This document shows positions 32,372 through 40,404 of a stretch of DNA of 64,000 nucleotides, piece after piece. Each line of letters opens with the position of its first letter. Within the stretch, counting starts at the first letter, position 1. The notes beneath the pieces are model-generated. The model was not told where the DNA came from. It saw only the letters and a list, made by a program, of their open reading frames with translations, and made no database searches. The translations under genes and the position numbers were made by a program. The DNA comes from Bacillota bacterium (lineage in GTDB: Bacteria > Bacillota > Clostridia > Acetivibrionales > DTU013): positions 62,001-126,000 of the forward strand of contig JAEYOP010000016.1 of the NCBI GenBank assembly GCA_023411575.1. The letters run 5' to 3'.

Positions 32372-32683
32372 TTAAAGCCTTGACTGTACCTCGAAGGTAT
32401 AATCCCGGCTCGAATTATTGTCCCAATGATCGGCATTATCCCGGAAGGCCATCTTCAGAGGCAGATCCTTTGTAATTGGTAAAGTCGTTTCAAAGCCTTC
32501 CTCGGTTCGTTTCATCGGAATATCCTGCGTATTTTCCCAGTGGTCCCCGTATCCGACATGCATATAAACCGTGTCCGCCCCGGAATCCATCAGAAGCCCC
32601 TTGTAGACCACGGACGCCTTGTCACCTTTCACCAGCACATTCGGCGTAATCCGCACGCCGTTCTTAAAATAACTGTTATACAA
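32372..32683 (-). CDS. Stand-alone CBM25-like carbohydrate-binding domain
   Basis: 103 residues from TTG 32683, eight bases after AAAGGGG (a GTG at 32716 has no ribosome site). GDKASVVYKGLLMDSGADTV, then YMHVGYGDHWENTQDIPMKR, and FRDNADHWDNNSSRDYTFEV resemble starch-binding CBM25/53 domains. It has no signal peptide and no catalytic partner domain, which is unusual for a CBM; similar free-standing domains exist in Clostridia and may bind intracellular alpha-glucan. Ends two bases from the stop of the convergent AEC gene. Confidence 0.75.
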   Translation of the reverse strand: MYNSYFKNGVRITPNVLVKGDKASVVYKGLLMDSGADTVYMHVGYGDHWENTQDIPMKRTEEGFETTLPITKDLPLKMAFRDNADHWDNNSSRDYTFEVQSRL

Positions 32684-32863
32684 GCCAATTCCCCTTTCCG
32701 TATCTGGATTCTTCACTATATCAATATTAGTATCTGCGCAGGATAAAAGAACATACGAAAAGAGCTTGAGACCACTTTATTCCAGTTATTTTATAACACT
32801 ACCATACGGTAAAATCCATTGAGTTTGTCTGCTTTTGCCATGTACCCGCCCATAGATTTTTCA

Positions 32864-32892
32864 TTGACATTGCGGCCTGTCTGTTGTAAAAT
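32864..32892 (+). promoter_or_regulatory. Promoter of tRNA-Ser(GGA)
   Basis: TTGACA (32864-32869), 17-base spacer, TAAAAT (32887-32892), 48 bases upstream of the tRNA. Confidence 0.8.
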
Positions 32893-32940
32893 GGTTAAGC
32901 GGCACAGGAAGTGCCTGTTTTTTAGAGCATACGGTCATAC

Positions 32941-33032
32941 GGAGAGATGGCTGAGCTGGTCTAAGGCGCACGACTGGAAATCGTGTGAACGCTAATACCG
33001 TTCCGAGAGTTCGAATCTCTCTCTCTCCGCCA
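32941..33032 (+). tRNA. tRNA-Ser(GGA)
   Basis: Complete 92-base class II tRNA. Acceptor GGAGAGA pairs with TCTCTCC, the D-loop is in TGGCTGAGCTGGTCTAAGGCG, the anticodon stem CACGA-CTGGAAA-TCGTG carries anticodon GGA, a long variable arm follows, the T-arm is GAGAG-TTCGAAT-CTCTC, and GCCA is encoded. Confidence 0.96.
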
Positions 33033-33114
33033 CAATTTGTCTGAAAACCCGCTAAATAGCGGGTTTTCGGCGTTCTTATGAATAAATTTTAGTGCGTTTT
33101 CGGGCTTTTAGGAA
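33029..33114 (+). repeat. tRNA-Ser 3' flank, copy B (interrupted by the IS)
   Basis: Matches 2751-2837 closely (about four differences). The match resumes on the far side of the IS at 34883 with TTAGGAACAAAAAAGAGG, proving the IS entered a pre-existing copy of this flank. Confidence 0.88.
33044..33067 (+). terminator. tRNA-Ser terminator
   Basis: AAAACCCGCTA-aa-TAGCGGGTTTT, immediately after the tRNA; identical to copy A at 2766-2789. Confidence 0.88.
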
Positions 33115-34889
33115 CCTAAACTCCCAGGAAATTATACTATACGGAAATGGATACAAGCCAGGCAGGCAAATCGTCCGTGGACAGTCCGCAGACATTTAGG
33201 ATATCCCTTTGCTTTTTCGTAATAGGTGACAGGAGTTTTTTACCGTCGTGGGTATGAACATATTTCAATTTTCGTAATTCCCTCAGCACTAACGAAAAAG
33301 TTAAGCCGGTTTCATCCAGATACGCCCGCAGCTTGTTCTGCATACAGGAACGCAGAATTAAGGCAAAGAAGGCAACGAATATCTTGCCCTCCATTGTATC
33401 GTCGCTGTGGCAGTGAAGGCGTTTCATGTCCAGTTCATTTTTCAGGTCGTCGAAGGACTTTTCCACAACGTCCCTCTGGCGGTAAGTCATGAGGACTTCG
33501 AGCGATGACATCTCAAAATCTGTTTCGACAAGGATGAAAAAGCCAAGACGGGAGATGATGGCGTTGATTTTTTCGTTGTCGCGTATAAAGCCAACCCCAC
33601 CATCCTTCTTGCGGTTGATCTTGAAATATCGGTCATAATGTAAGGTTCTTGGGAGTGGCTCGGTCATTTCGCTTAACGCACGTTCACGCCGTTCAAGTTC
33701 ATCGAACAGGATTTCCTCTTCTGCTGCAGCCTTAGCCGGATTGTAGTAAATATGTGCTTTGACTCGCATTCCGAAGTCCTCCCGTATCACAGCCTTGGCA
33801 TAAGGAAGATTTTTGCCAAGCCTACATTCGGAATGGTTGACGATCTGGTTACGGTATTTGTCGATCAGTTCTTTGGCAAACAAACTTGAATTAGGCACAC
33901 TGATGATAAACCGGGTGCCTGCTTCGGTCATGAAGCGCAGGTTATCCGCCGAAAAGAATCCTCTATCCATAACATATTTCGTTCTTTTGCACCCAATCAG
34001 TTCATTGTTACGGAGCATATACCCCAGATGTGTCTTGTCCGGCACACTCCCGGGATATACACAGTAGTAGAGGGGCAACCTGCTTTGCTGACCGTAATAC
34101 ATTGCGAAATTCAACTGCGGCAGGCTCTCCTTGTCCCTATTGTAACCCCATTCCAATGCCTCGATCCCTTTGGCATAGGAGGATACGGAAGTAACATCAT
34201 AGGCTATATATTCGGATGGGTCCCTTGCATAGATCCATGTTTTGAAAAAGTCCATCCTGCTTTTGTAGTCGATTGCCTGGAAGATACGGCTGATGTCGGC
34301 CGAACCGAGTCTGACGTTCCCGTGAGGATATACTTCGTCATGCCAATCTTCGTAATAGGCCATTACGTTGCCCTCGCAGAGCATGTATTCAGCCAGCGCT
34401 ATGATTTGGTCCGCATGCTTCGGGAACTTTTTCCTCATGATCTCAGCCAAGCCCAGTTCATTCAGCAATCCGTCAATTGCATAGGTAACTCCGCAGCTTT
34501 TGATGGATTCAATTTCAGGTTGGCTAGGCTGACTATTCGTAGAGGCGTAAATCTCGTAATAATTTCTATTCGGGATGAGCATGCCGGTTTCCTCATCGAT
34601 TTTCCCGATGGAGACCCTATCGTTCGTCGGTTTGCCCTTCTCATTGCGATAAATGCGGGTAATGTAGTATACGTAAGTTACGTCCTTGCTCTTGTATTTG
34701 ACGATCCCCCGCTGGGGTAACGGTACTTGATGGTTTCGGTTCAAAGCCATAAGTTGTACCTCACAACATGTATAGTACAATTATACTATACATCCGCAAA
34801 AAAATCAAGCTTTATTTTCAATCAAACCCTCTTTTTATCTGACTTTTACGCTTGTATTGTATGAATTTGACGGGAGTTTAGGTTAGGAA
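33108..34889. mobile_element. IS1634-like insertion sequence with 7-bp target duplication
   Basis: The element spans 33115-34882 (1,768 bp). The ends CCTAAACTCCC / GGGAGTTTAGG are perfect inverted repeats (19 bp with three mismatches if extended). Both sides carry TTAGGAA (33108-33114, 34883-34889), a precise duplication. The single transposase gene reads leftwards. Perfect ends and an intact gene suggest a recent insertion. Confidence 0.9.
33137..34750 (-). CDS. DDE transposase of the IS1634-like element
   Basis: 537 residues from ATG 34750 (RBS GTGAGG). The N-terminus recognises DNA (RGIVKYKSKDVTYVYYITRIYRNEKG), the middle holds AYDVTSVSSYAKG with the first catalytic Asp and KYVMDRGFFSADNL with the second, and the C-terminal block QRDVVEKSFDDLKNELDMKRLHCHSDDTMEGKIF carries the catalytic Glu in the YREK-like region. 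Length and blocks fit IS1634/IS4-group transposases. Full length and undamaged. Confidence 0.88.
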   Translation of the reverse strand: MALNRNHQVPLPQRGIVKYKSKDVTYVYYITRIYRNEKGKPTNDRVSIGKIDEETGMLIPNRNYYEIYASTNSQPSQPEIESIKSCGVTYAIDGLLNELGLAEIMRKKFPKHADQIIALAEYMLCEGNVMAYYEDWHDEVYPHGNVRLGSADISRIFQAIDYKSRMDFFKTWIYARDPSEYIAYDVTSVSSYAKGIEALEWGYNRDKESLPQLNFAMYYGQQSRLPLYYCVYPGSVPDKTHLGYMLRNNELIGCKRTKYVMDRGFFSADNLRFMTEAGTRFIISVPNSSLFAKELIDKYRNQIVNHSECRLGKNLPYAKAVIREDFGMRVKAHIYYNPAKAAAEEEILFDELERRERALSEMTEPLPRTLHYDRYFKINRKKDGGVGFIRDNEKINAIISRLGFFILVETDFEMSSLEVLMTYRQRDVVEKSFDDLKNELDMKRLHCHSDDTMEGKIFVAFFALILRSCMQNKLRAYLDETGLTFSLVLRELRKLKYVHTHDGKKLLSPITKKQRDILNVCGLSTDDLPAWLVSISV

Positions 34890-34960
34890 CAAAAAAGAGG
34901 GGGGGTTAAGCATTATCTCTGCATTGCTGGCTATCAATTCCTTAATGTTTATGATTCAAA
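34890..34960 (-). pseudogene. Short IS1182-like relic behind tRNA-Ser(GGA)
   Basis: The minus strand reads ELIASNAEIML before the AGAGGGG block, parallel to KLIEVMQG at the end of the remnant at 2850. Only the last codons and the IS end remain. Confidence 0.5.
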
Positions 34961-34965
34961 GTCAA

Positions 34966-35680
34966 GATCACCCGTAAAACGGGTGGCTTGTTCCACCCCT
35001 ATAAGGGAATGTTACCGGCCAGCGCCTAAAGACGCTGGCTTTCACATCGTTCAAGCCACTATGCCATTGCCACTTTTGCCGTCTCTGAAGAGACGAACGT
35101 ATTACCAGCTACCCCTTGAAGGGGTCCTCGTATTCTTTTACACTTAGTTTATCAACCATTATGTCCTGCTTTTCTTGATCTTGTATGTATTTCTTAATGG
35201 TCGCTTCATTAAGCCCTACTGTGCTTACATAATAACCTTCCGCCCCAAAGTGCCGATTCCCGAACTTGTATTTTAAGTTTGCATGCTTATCGAATATCAT
35301 TAACGCACTCTTTCGCTTAAGATATCCCATAAAGCCAGAAACACTCATCTTTGGCGGTATACTTACCAACATGTGAATATGGTCCGGCATCAGATGCCCT
35401 TCCACTATCTCCACTCCCTTATAATTGCATAACTGCTTGAGTATATCCCGTATACTCTCCTTGTATTGATTGTAGATTATTTTTCGTCTATACTTTGGAG
35501 TGAATACAATGTGGTATTTGCACATCCATTTTGTATGCGCCAGGCTATTTTCTTTGTTTGCCATTAAAGTCACCTTTCCTTTTGTTAATTTAGCAGCTTG
35601 AACAACTCTATTTTAACGGAAAGGTGACTTTTTTGTATAACTTCTGTCGCACACCCGCTTAGCGAGTGGTTTATTGTTTC
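34966..35680. mobile_element. IS200/IS605-type element (TnpA only)
   Basis: The Y1 transposase gene at 35109-35564 is flanked by the small stem-loops typical of these elements: CACCCGTAAAACGGGTGG (about 34969), CCAGCGCCTAAAGACGCTGG (35018-35037), GTCTCTGAAGAGAC (35080-35093) on the left and CCCGCTTAGCGAGTGG (about 35655) on the right. No terminal inverted repeats. Ends are approximate. No tnpB is present. Confidence 0.75.
35109..35564 (-). CDS. tnpA: IS200-type Y1 transposase TnpA
   Basis: 151 residues from ATG 35564 (RBS AAAGGTGAC). The HUH motif is HIHMLVS (about residues 62-68) and the catalytic tyrosine is in YYVSTVGLNEATIKKYIQDQ (about 115-135). It moves single-stranded DNA without target duplication. 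The C-terminus DKLSVKEYEDPFKG is complete. Confidence 0.93.
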   Translation of the reverse strand: MANKENSLAHTKWMCKYHIVFTPKYRRKIIYNQYKESIRDILKQLCNYKGVEIVEGHLMPDHIHMLVSIPPKMSVSGFMGYLKRKSALMIFDKHANLKYKFGNRHFGAEGYYVSTVGLNEATIKKYIQDQEKQDIMVDKLSVKEYEDPFKG

Positions 35681-35741
35681 GTATGGCTCATTTCTCTCCC
35701 AAGAAACTCGCTCATTCTCAACAGGCTAAAGCCCATAACTG

Positions 35742-35778
35742 AAAAGAGTGGTTAAGGTTTATACCTCGCCACTCTTTT
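35742..35778. terminator. Hairpin terminator between the IS and the MerR gene
   Basis: AAAAGAGTGG (35742-35751) pairs with CCACTCTTTT (35769-35778); symmetrical A and T runs allow function on both strands. Confidence 0.7.
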
Positions 35779-35895
35779 GGTTTCTAAAAATATTCTAGCT
35801 TTTATAGCAAAGAAAATTTGCATATTAGGAAGATGTGACTTGTTTTAACTATCTACAGCGAGTGCTTATGAGGTATGATAAAACTCCTATGTTGA

Positions 35896-36888
35896 TTATT
35901 CATTCTTTTTTAATTTCTCCTTTATCGGGATGAGCAAATCAAGCTGGAGATTTTTCTCTCCGTCGGCGTCATGCATGCTGGGACGATTGACGTAGTTTAG
36001 CGCCTCCTCAAGGCTGTCGAACATATTATCTGGGCTGCCGTTCCCATTGTACTCATATCGGTCGCTCCTGTCGAGCCAGCCGGACAGCAATGCCCATTCA
36101 TCGAATGCACCAATGGGTATCATGTGTGCGGCGTACACACCGCCGGGGAAATGCTTCTTGGTAAGAGGAGCTGGGACCTGCATATCTTCAGGGATGGTAA
36201 CCCACATTTCGTAACCGTGATGACCTGTTTCATCCTTGGGGTTGGGGGCGTTGAAGCCGTAATGCCTCAAATCAGGTTTAATTTTCGTTAGATTGTGACT
36301 AAGTACAAACTCGTCGATGACTTTGGCAACATGCCATTCTGGTGCTTCGCCCTCATACTGATATGATGCTACCGTTGCGGGCGGCAGATATACAATCCGT
36401 ACATCCTTGTCGGTCAGTCGGTTCAGCTTTTCGCTAGCTTTACTCAAATCCTCCATTGTCTTGTCCTCCTTAAAATTGATTTTAGAGATAGTCAAAGAAT
36501 CTACAATTTCCAGCAAGCTTTCATCGTCCAACAATCGCAGTGCGTCGCTTTGCAAGTGCAGTCGTTCCAATAATAATTGAATGACTCTCTTTATAGTCGA
36601 CAAAGCATTAATTTCGTCCTCAATTTCGGCAAGATTTTGCTGGAATGTAATAATCGCTAAAGCGGTATCTTCGCTTCTCAAAATATCGGCAATTTGCTTC
36701 AAAGGTATTCTGAGTTTGCGTAAAACAATAATCTGCTGCAACCTAATGATAGTATTATTGTCATAAGTGCGATAGGCAAAATCTTCTTTTCTTATTGGCT
36801 GTATTAATCCGATTTGCTCATAAAACCGCAAAGTTCGGGTAGAAATGTTGAACATCTTTGACATCTGGCTAATAGTTTGCAATTCCAT
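35896..36888 (-). CDS. MerR-family regulator with GyrI-like effector domain
   Basis: 330 residues from ATG 36888 (RBS AAAGGAGG). The MerR winged helix is at residues 1-70 (MFNISTRTLRFYEQIGLIQP), followed by the coiled dimer helix, a charged middle and from about 150 a GyrI/SOUL-like ligand domain (VRIVYLPPATVASYQYEG, WVTIPEDMQVPAPL, HMIPIGAFDEWALLSGWL). This layout is that of BmrR-like multidrug sensors. No pump gene is adjacent. The promoter has the 19-bp MerR spacer. Confidence 0.9.
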   Translation of the reverse strand: MELQTISQMSKMFNISTRTLRFYEQIGLIQPIRKEDFAYRTYDNNTIIRLQQIIVLRKLRIPLKQIADILRSEDTALAIITFQQNLAEIEDEINALSTIKRVIQLLLERLHLQSDALRLLDDESLLEIVDSLTISKINFKEDKTMEDLSKASEKLNRLTDKDVRIVYLPPATVASYQYEGEAPEWHVAKVIDEFVLSHNLTKIKPDLRHYGFNAPNPKDETGHHGYEMWVTIPEDMQVPAPLTKKHFPGGVYAAHMIPIGAFDEWALLSGWLDRSDRYEYNGNGSPDNMFDSLEEALNYVNRPSMHDADGEKNLQLDLLIPIKEKLKKNE

Positions 36889-36910
36889 GACATGACCTCC
36901 TTTCAATCAA

Positions 36911-36941
36911 AATATACAGGTTGACGCGACGTTAAAGTCAA
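36911..36941 (-). promoter_or_regulatory. MerR-type promoter/operator with 19-bp spacer
   Basis: On the minus strand: TTGACT (36941-36936), 19-base spacer containing the imperfect dyad GACtttaACGTcgcGTC, then TATATT (36916-36911). The over-long spacer with central dyad is the mark of promoters activated by MerR proteins. Confidence 0.85.
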
Positions 36942-37118
36942 TAGTCAATATACAGAAAATCACAAAAATATATAAAAATTCTGTGTCTCTTCAAGCCTGA
37001 AATCTTATACGGATTAGGAATCTTAACCATTATAACACATCTGAAAATCTATGTAATCATGCTTTCAATTGTGAATTCATGCTTGAATCTATTGTGATTA
37101 TTAATGTCGATGTAATAT
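36942..37118. other. AT-rich spacer
   Basis: No gene or clear structure seen. Confidence 0.4.
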
Positions 37119-38093
37119 CTACCATACCTGTAATATTTTATCTTTTGGATGATATTTTTCTAAGACACCAAATTCAGGGTCATAATAAACGCCGTTAAAA
37201 TATATTCCCCAGTGTCCATATCCCGGCAACATCATTCTTATAACGCATGATTTTGGCAAAGGAACAGCTGGGTCATATTTCGTAGATTTTGGAGCGTAAC
37301 GAACGCCATAATAATCAAGAGCTTTTTTCAGATCCTGTTTATTGGTGCCTTTGTCTGTGCCGATGACTTTGATGACTTCATCAACTGATACACCAGTTAT
37401 CATGGCTACACATGATTGACCACATAAATATCCTGTTGGCTCTTTAATATATGATATGTTTTCAATTCTTCTGACAGGGTTATCAATGCTGTAAGGACTG
37501 CCTTTGACATATTTGGGTTGGTTTTGCGAGTTGCCGCTCCTTGGCGTTGGCTTTTTCTGTTCATGCTTTTTGATAATATCGCCTAAGTGACCATATTCTG
37601 CATTTTGTTCTGAAACATCGTATAGATTAAGATAATCATCTCGTGTTAAGAAATAGCAGACATTTGAATCTAAACTGTCTTGACTATGTTTGGGATATAT
37701 TCCCTTAAACTTAAATTTACATTTTTCAATTACTCTCTTGGAGCGATGATTTAATACTTTATGAAAAACGGTCATTACATCACATTTTAATCCAATGAAA
37801 GCATAGTGCATCAATTTCTGGGAGGCTTCCGTAGCAATTCCTTTCCCCCAATATTCTTCTGCAATCAAATAACCAAAAACAAAAGAAAGGTTATAATTCT
37901 TAAATGTATTTTTGTGCATACCAATAGAACCGACTATTTTGTTGCCGTTGTTTGTTTTTAACGCTATCGCCCATTTGTCTGAACCCTTTTCAATATAACC
38001 TTTAATTTTTTCTTTCGCTTTCTTGACATCTTTAATTAGCTTCCAACCGCCCGCAGTATTAATAACATTTTCGTTTGAGGCGAATGTTAGCAT
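37119..38093 (-). CDS. GNAT acetyltransferase fused to a C39-like cysteine peptidase domain; 5' end probably lost
   Basis: 324 residues from ATG 38093. Residues 1-150 are a GNAT fold (GYLIAEEYWGKGIATEASQKLM with the acetyl-CoA loop, VLNHRSKRVIEKCKFKFKG). After a linker, residues 220-310 resemble a C39 peptidase: Cys224 in GYLCGQSCVAMI, His294 in GHWGIYFNG and Asp305 in YYDPEFG. The frame stays open upstream to about 38164 and encodes LETSRLIFLPWKSEYAEDM, the true GNAT start, but has no ATG, GTG or TTG there. The open frame begins beside the abiEii breakpoint, so the original start was probably deleted. No signal peptide. Confidence 0.7.
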   Translation of the reverse strand: MLTFASNENVINTAGGWKLIKDVKKAKEKIKGYIEKGSDKWAIALKTNNGNKIVGSIGMHKNTFKNYNLSFVFGYLIAEEYWGKGIATEASQKLMHYAFIGLKCDVMTVFHKVLNHRSKRVIEKCKFKFKGIYPKHSQDSLDSNVCYFLTRDDYLNLYDVSEQNAEYGHLGDIIKKHEQKKPTPRSGNSQNQPKYVKGSPYSIDNPVRRIENISYIKEPTGYLCGQSCVAMITGVSVDEVIKVIGTDKGTNKQDLKKALDYYGVRYAPKSTKYDPAVPLPKSCVIRMMLPGYGHWGIYFNGVYYDPEFGVLEKYHPKDKILQVW

Positions 38094-38169
38094 ATCTTCG
38101 GCATATTCCGACTTCCATGGAAGAAAAATAAGCCTGCTTGTTTCTAACGTGGGAAGAGCAATTGATTTA

Positions 38170-38697
38170 TCATGTCACATCGGCTGCATATATGTATTTT
38201 TTCCGATACCGGCCCCATAAGTCAATCATGAGGGGACTATTGAATATTCTCTCCGTTACGGCTGCGGCATCACTTATGTCCACCGAAGTATGGCGCTTTT
38301 CCGCTGTTTTTCTGAGAGCAGCTCGGAAGGTATTCATATCAATGCCCTGTGTATTAGTCAGAATATAAATATCATAAAAATCCCTCATACAGGTATTGGT
38401 CAGACCCCTCGCTATGATGGACTCGAACTTTTCAGCGAGAACCGTTTCCAAATTATACGCCAGAATACTTATACTCCTGTCCTCGAACATCAATTGGAAG
38501 TTCTATTCGATTTCCCTTGGCGTGACAAAATCCCCGTCGTAATGTCAACCTTTATAGTCTGCCTTGTCTTGTCTAGTACCGCTTCAATTAATATACGGTA
38601 GCCGGGGTAGTCAGCTTCTTCACGGATTTCCTCAATGTCACTGAAAGTGAAGATAACATTATCGTACCAACGCCTTTAGCTGAGTCGAGGTCTTCAT
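38170..38697 (-). pseudogene. abiEii: abiEii toxin gene, multiply damaged
   Basis: Starts normally at ATG 38697 (MKTSTQLKALVR) overlapping the abiEi stop, then jumps to DNVIFTFSDIEEIREEADYP: an internal deletion removes about 80 codons including the nucleotidyltransferase core. Next come a one-base frameshift near VDITTG, a TAG stop just before the frame that encodes MFEDRSISILAYNLETVLAEKF, and a 3' truncation after RKKYIYAADVT. The toxin would be inactive. Family identity (AbiEii/AbiGii) is clear from the conserved second half. Confidence 0.85.
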
Positions 38698-39041
38698 AAA
38701 AGCACCTCCATATAGCTTCTGAGTAACTTTGTAACGCGAAATACCTCTGCCATCTGCATAAGCACATTCAGATTCTTGTCGCTCCGCCGTGCGTAACGCT
38801 TCATGGCGTCAGTCACAATAGCGATGTCCATTTGATTACGGCTGCGAATGCAGTCGCAGATGGTCCGTTCCAATCCATATGCAGTCACCTTGTGCCCAAA
38901 CATGGTTTCCATTTGGGTGGTCCCCATTTCATGAAGCTCTTTTTTAACCGTGAATACAGCCAGCCCATCCTCCCGCAGATTTACGACGTTGTACCCGGTA
39001 GGCACAGTCACCGTGTAGCTGATAGGGTCACGGTCAGTCAA
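38694..39041 (-). pseudogene. abiEi: abiEi antitoxin gene, N-terminally truncated
   Basis: The remaining 115 codons (DLTDRDPISYTVTVPTGYNV through VTKLLRSYMEVLL) are the C-terminal domain of AbiEi type IV antitoxins. The N-terminal winged helix is missing; a TAG lies just upstream in the same frame. The stop overlaps the abiEii start by four bases (ATGA), as in intact loci. Residues YGLERTICDCIRSRNQMD are well conserved, so decay is recent. Confidence 0.8.
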
Positions 39042-39099
39042 GTCATGAAGGATCTATTCTACTCCTCCGGATAGTCCAAGTTAGTTCCAGGCGGTGATT

Positions 39100-40404
39100 T
39101 TAACGATGGCTGTGTTTATCGATGTACATATTTTCATCCGCTTTGTTAATTAATTTTTCGATATCAATATTTCCGGCCGCAAATGAGCTGCCAATAGAAA
39201 TGTGACATTGCACCGGATTATCAGGATCTGAAAGATTTGTGTCCGGATCAGCTTTCATTTTTTTCACGAGGGATATGAGGTCTGTTTGTGAACAGTTCGC
39301 AATGATCATCAAAAATTCATCCCCTCCTATTCGAAAGCATGAAGTAAGTTCAGTAGAATATTTTATTAGAAATCTTGCGGCTTTTTTTATGACTTCATCA
39401 CCACTATAATGTCCATTGGTGTCATTCATCTCTTTTAAATTATCCACATCAAAGTAGATGACTCCGATCGAATCCATTTGTTTGAACTTTGGAAGGGACT
39501 CCGCCAAATAACTTTTATTGTGCAGCTGGGTCATGCTATCATGGTAACTATTCCATGTTGCAATGATTAAACTATTTTCTGAATTCAGGATATCCTTCTC
39601 CATTTTCTTAATAGAATCGCATAATCGTTCCAATTCGTCCCCGGTATTAATTTTCAGGCGCTCCAGGGAAGAGGTATTTGTGCGAAAATCAATACTTTCC
39701 GAATAATTTGCAGCTGCTTCCGAAAGAAGATTGATTGGATTAATGACACGACGATTTAAAAAATAGGTAAATAATATGGTTAAAAGCAATGTTAAAAACG
39801 ATAGAATGAGTATGGTTTCAATAAGATAAACGATTTGTTCTTTCGCATCGTCCACGGTTGAAATGCCAATAATAATATATCCGACCGGAATATCGTAAGA
39901 CGAAAGAACTGGCGTATATGCATCCAAATGATCGGGATAAACAATGGAACCAATATTTTTTCCGGTTATTAATGCTTCTTTATGCTTGAGTTGTTTTGTT
40001 TCGTATGCCTTATAATCCCCGAGAAAAGCGCCTTTTTTTGTCAGATCGGTGTCAAAAATATAATGACAGCCGTCTTCGGCAAAATAAACCAGGGAAAGCT
40101 TCATAATTTTGCTGTTTGTATTTCGATAATCAATAAGCTTATTCCAGGTTTCATAATAGGAAGAATCCCGTCTCAAGGTACCCGCATATTCCTCGATACG
40201 ATCACTTTCTATAACCAATACACAGGTTTTAGCAACTGTATTTGCAGTGGACACACTATAGTTTTTTTGTGTATTTACAAAGTTATTGAAATTAAAGTAG
40301 ATGGTTGCAGCATTAATGATCACTACAAATATAGCAATTAAAGCCAATACTCTTTTCTTTAAGGATTTAACCGTAAAAACACCTCCCCTAATATCTTCTC
40401 TCAT
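39100..40404 (-). CDS. Membrane diguanylate cyclase with extracytoplasmic sensor domain
   Basis: 434 residues: TM1 about 16-36, an extracytoplasmic dCache-like sensor (37-190), TM2 about 192-214, HAMP (216-270) and a GGDEF domain whose active site RIGGDEF is at 358-364. It makes cyclic-di-GMP. No RxxD inhibitory site precedes the GGDEF motif. ATG 40404 overlaps the upstream gene by 17 bases; a strong AGGGGAGG site lies inside the first codons without a usual start after it, so the exact start is uncertain. It is coupled to the binding-protein gene, which probably supplies its ligand. Confidence 0.88.
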   Translation of the reverse strand: MREDIRGGVFTVKSLKKRVLALIAIFVVIINAATIYFNFNNFVNTQKNYSVSTANTVAKTCVLVIESDRIEEYAGTLRRDSSYYETWNKLIDYRNTNSKIMKLSLVYFAEDGCHYIFDTDLTKKGAFLGDYKAYETKQLKHKEALITGKNIGSIVYPDHLDAYTPVLSSYDIPVGYIIIGISTVDDAKEQIVYLIETILILSFLTLLLTILFTYFLNRRVINPINLLSEAAANYSESIDFRTNTSSLERLKINTGDELERLCDSIKKMEKDILNSENSLIIATWNSYHDSMTQLHNKSYLAESLPKFKQMDSIGVIYFDVDNLKEMNDTNGHYSGDEVIKKAARFLIKYSTELTSCFRIGGDEFLMIIANCSQTDLISLVKKMKADPDTNLSDPDNPVQCHISIGSSFAAGNIDIEKLINKADENMYIDKHSHR

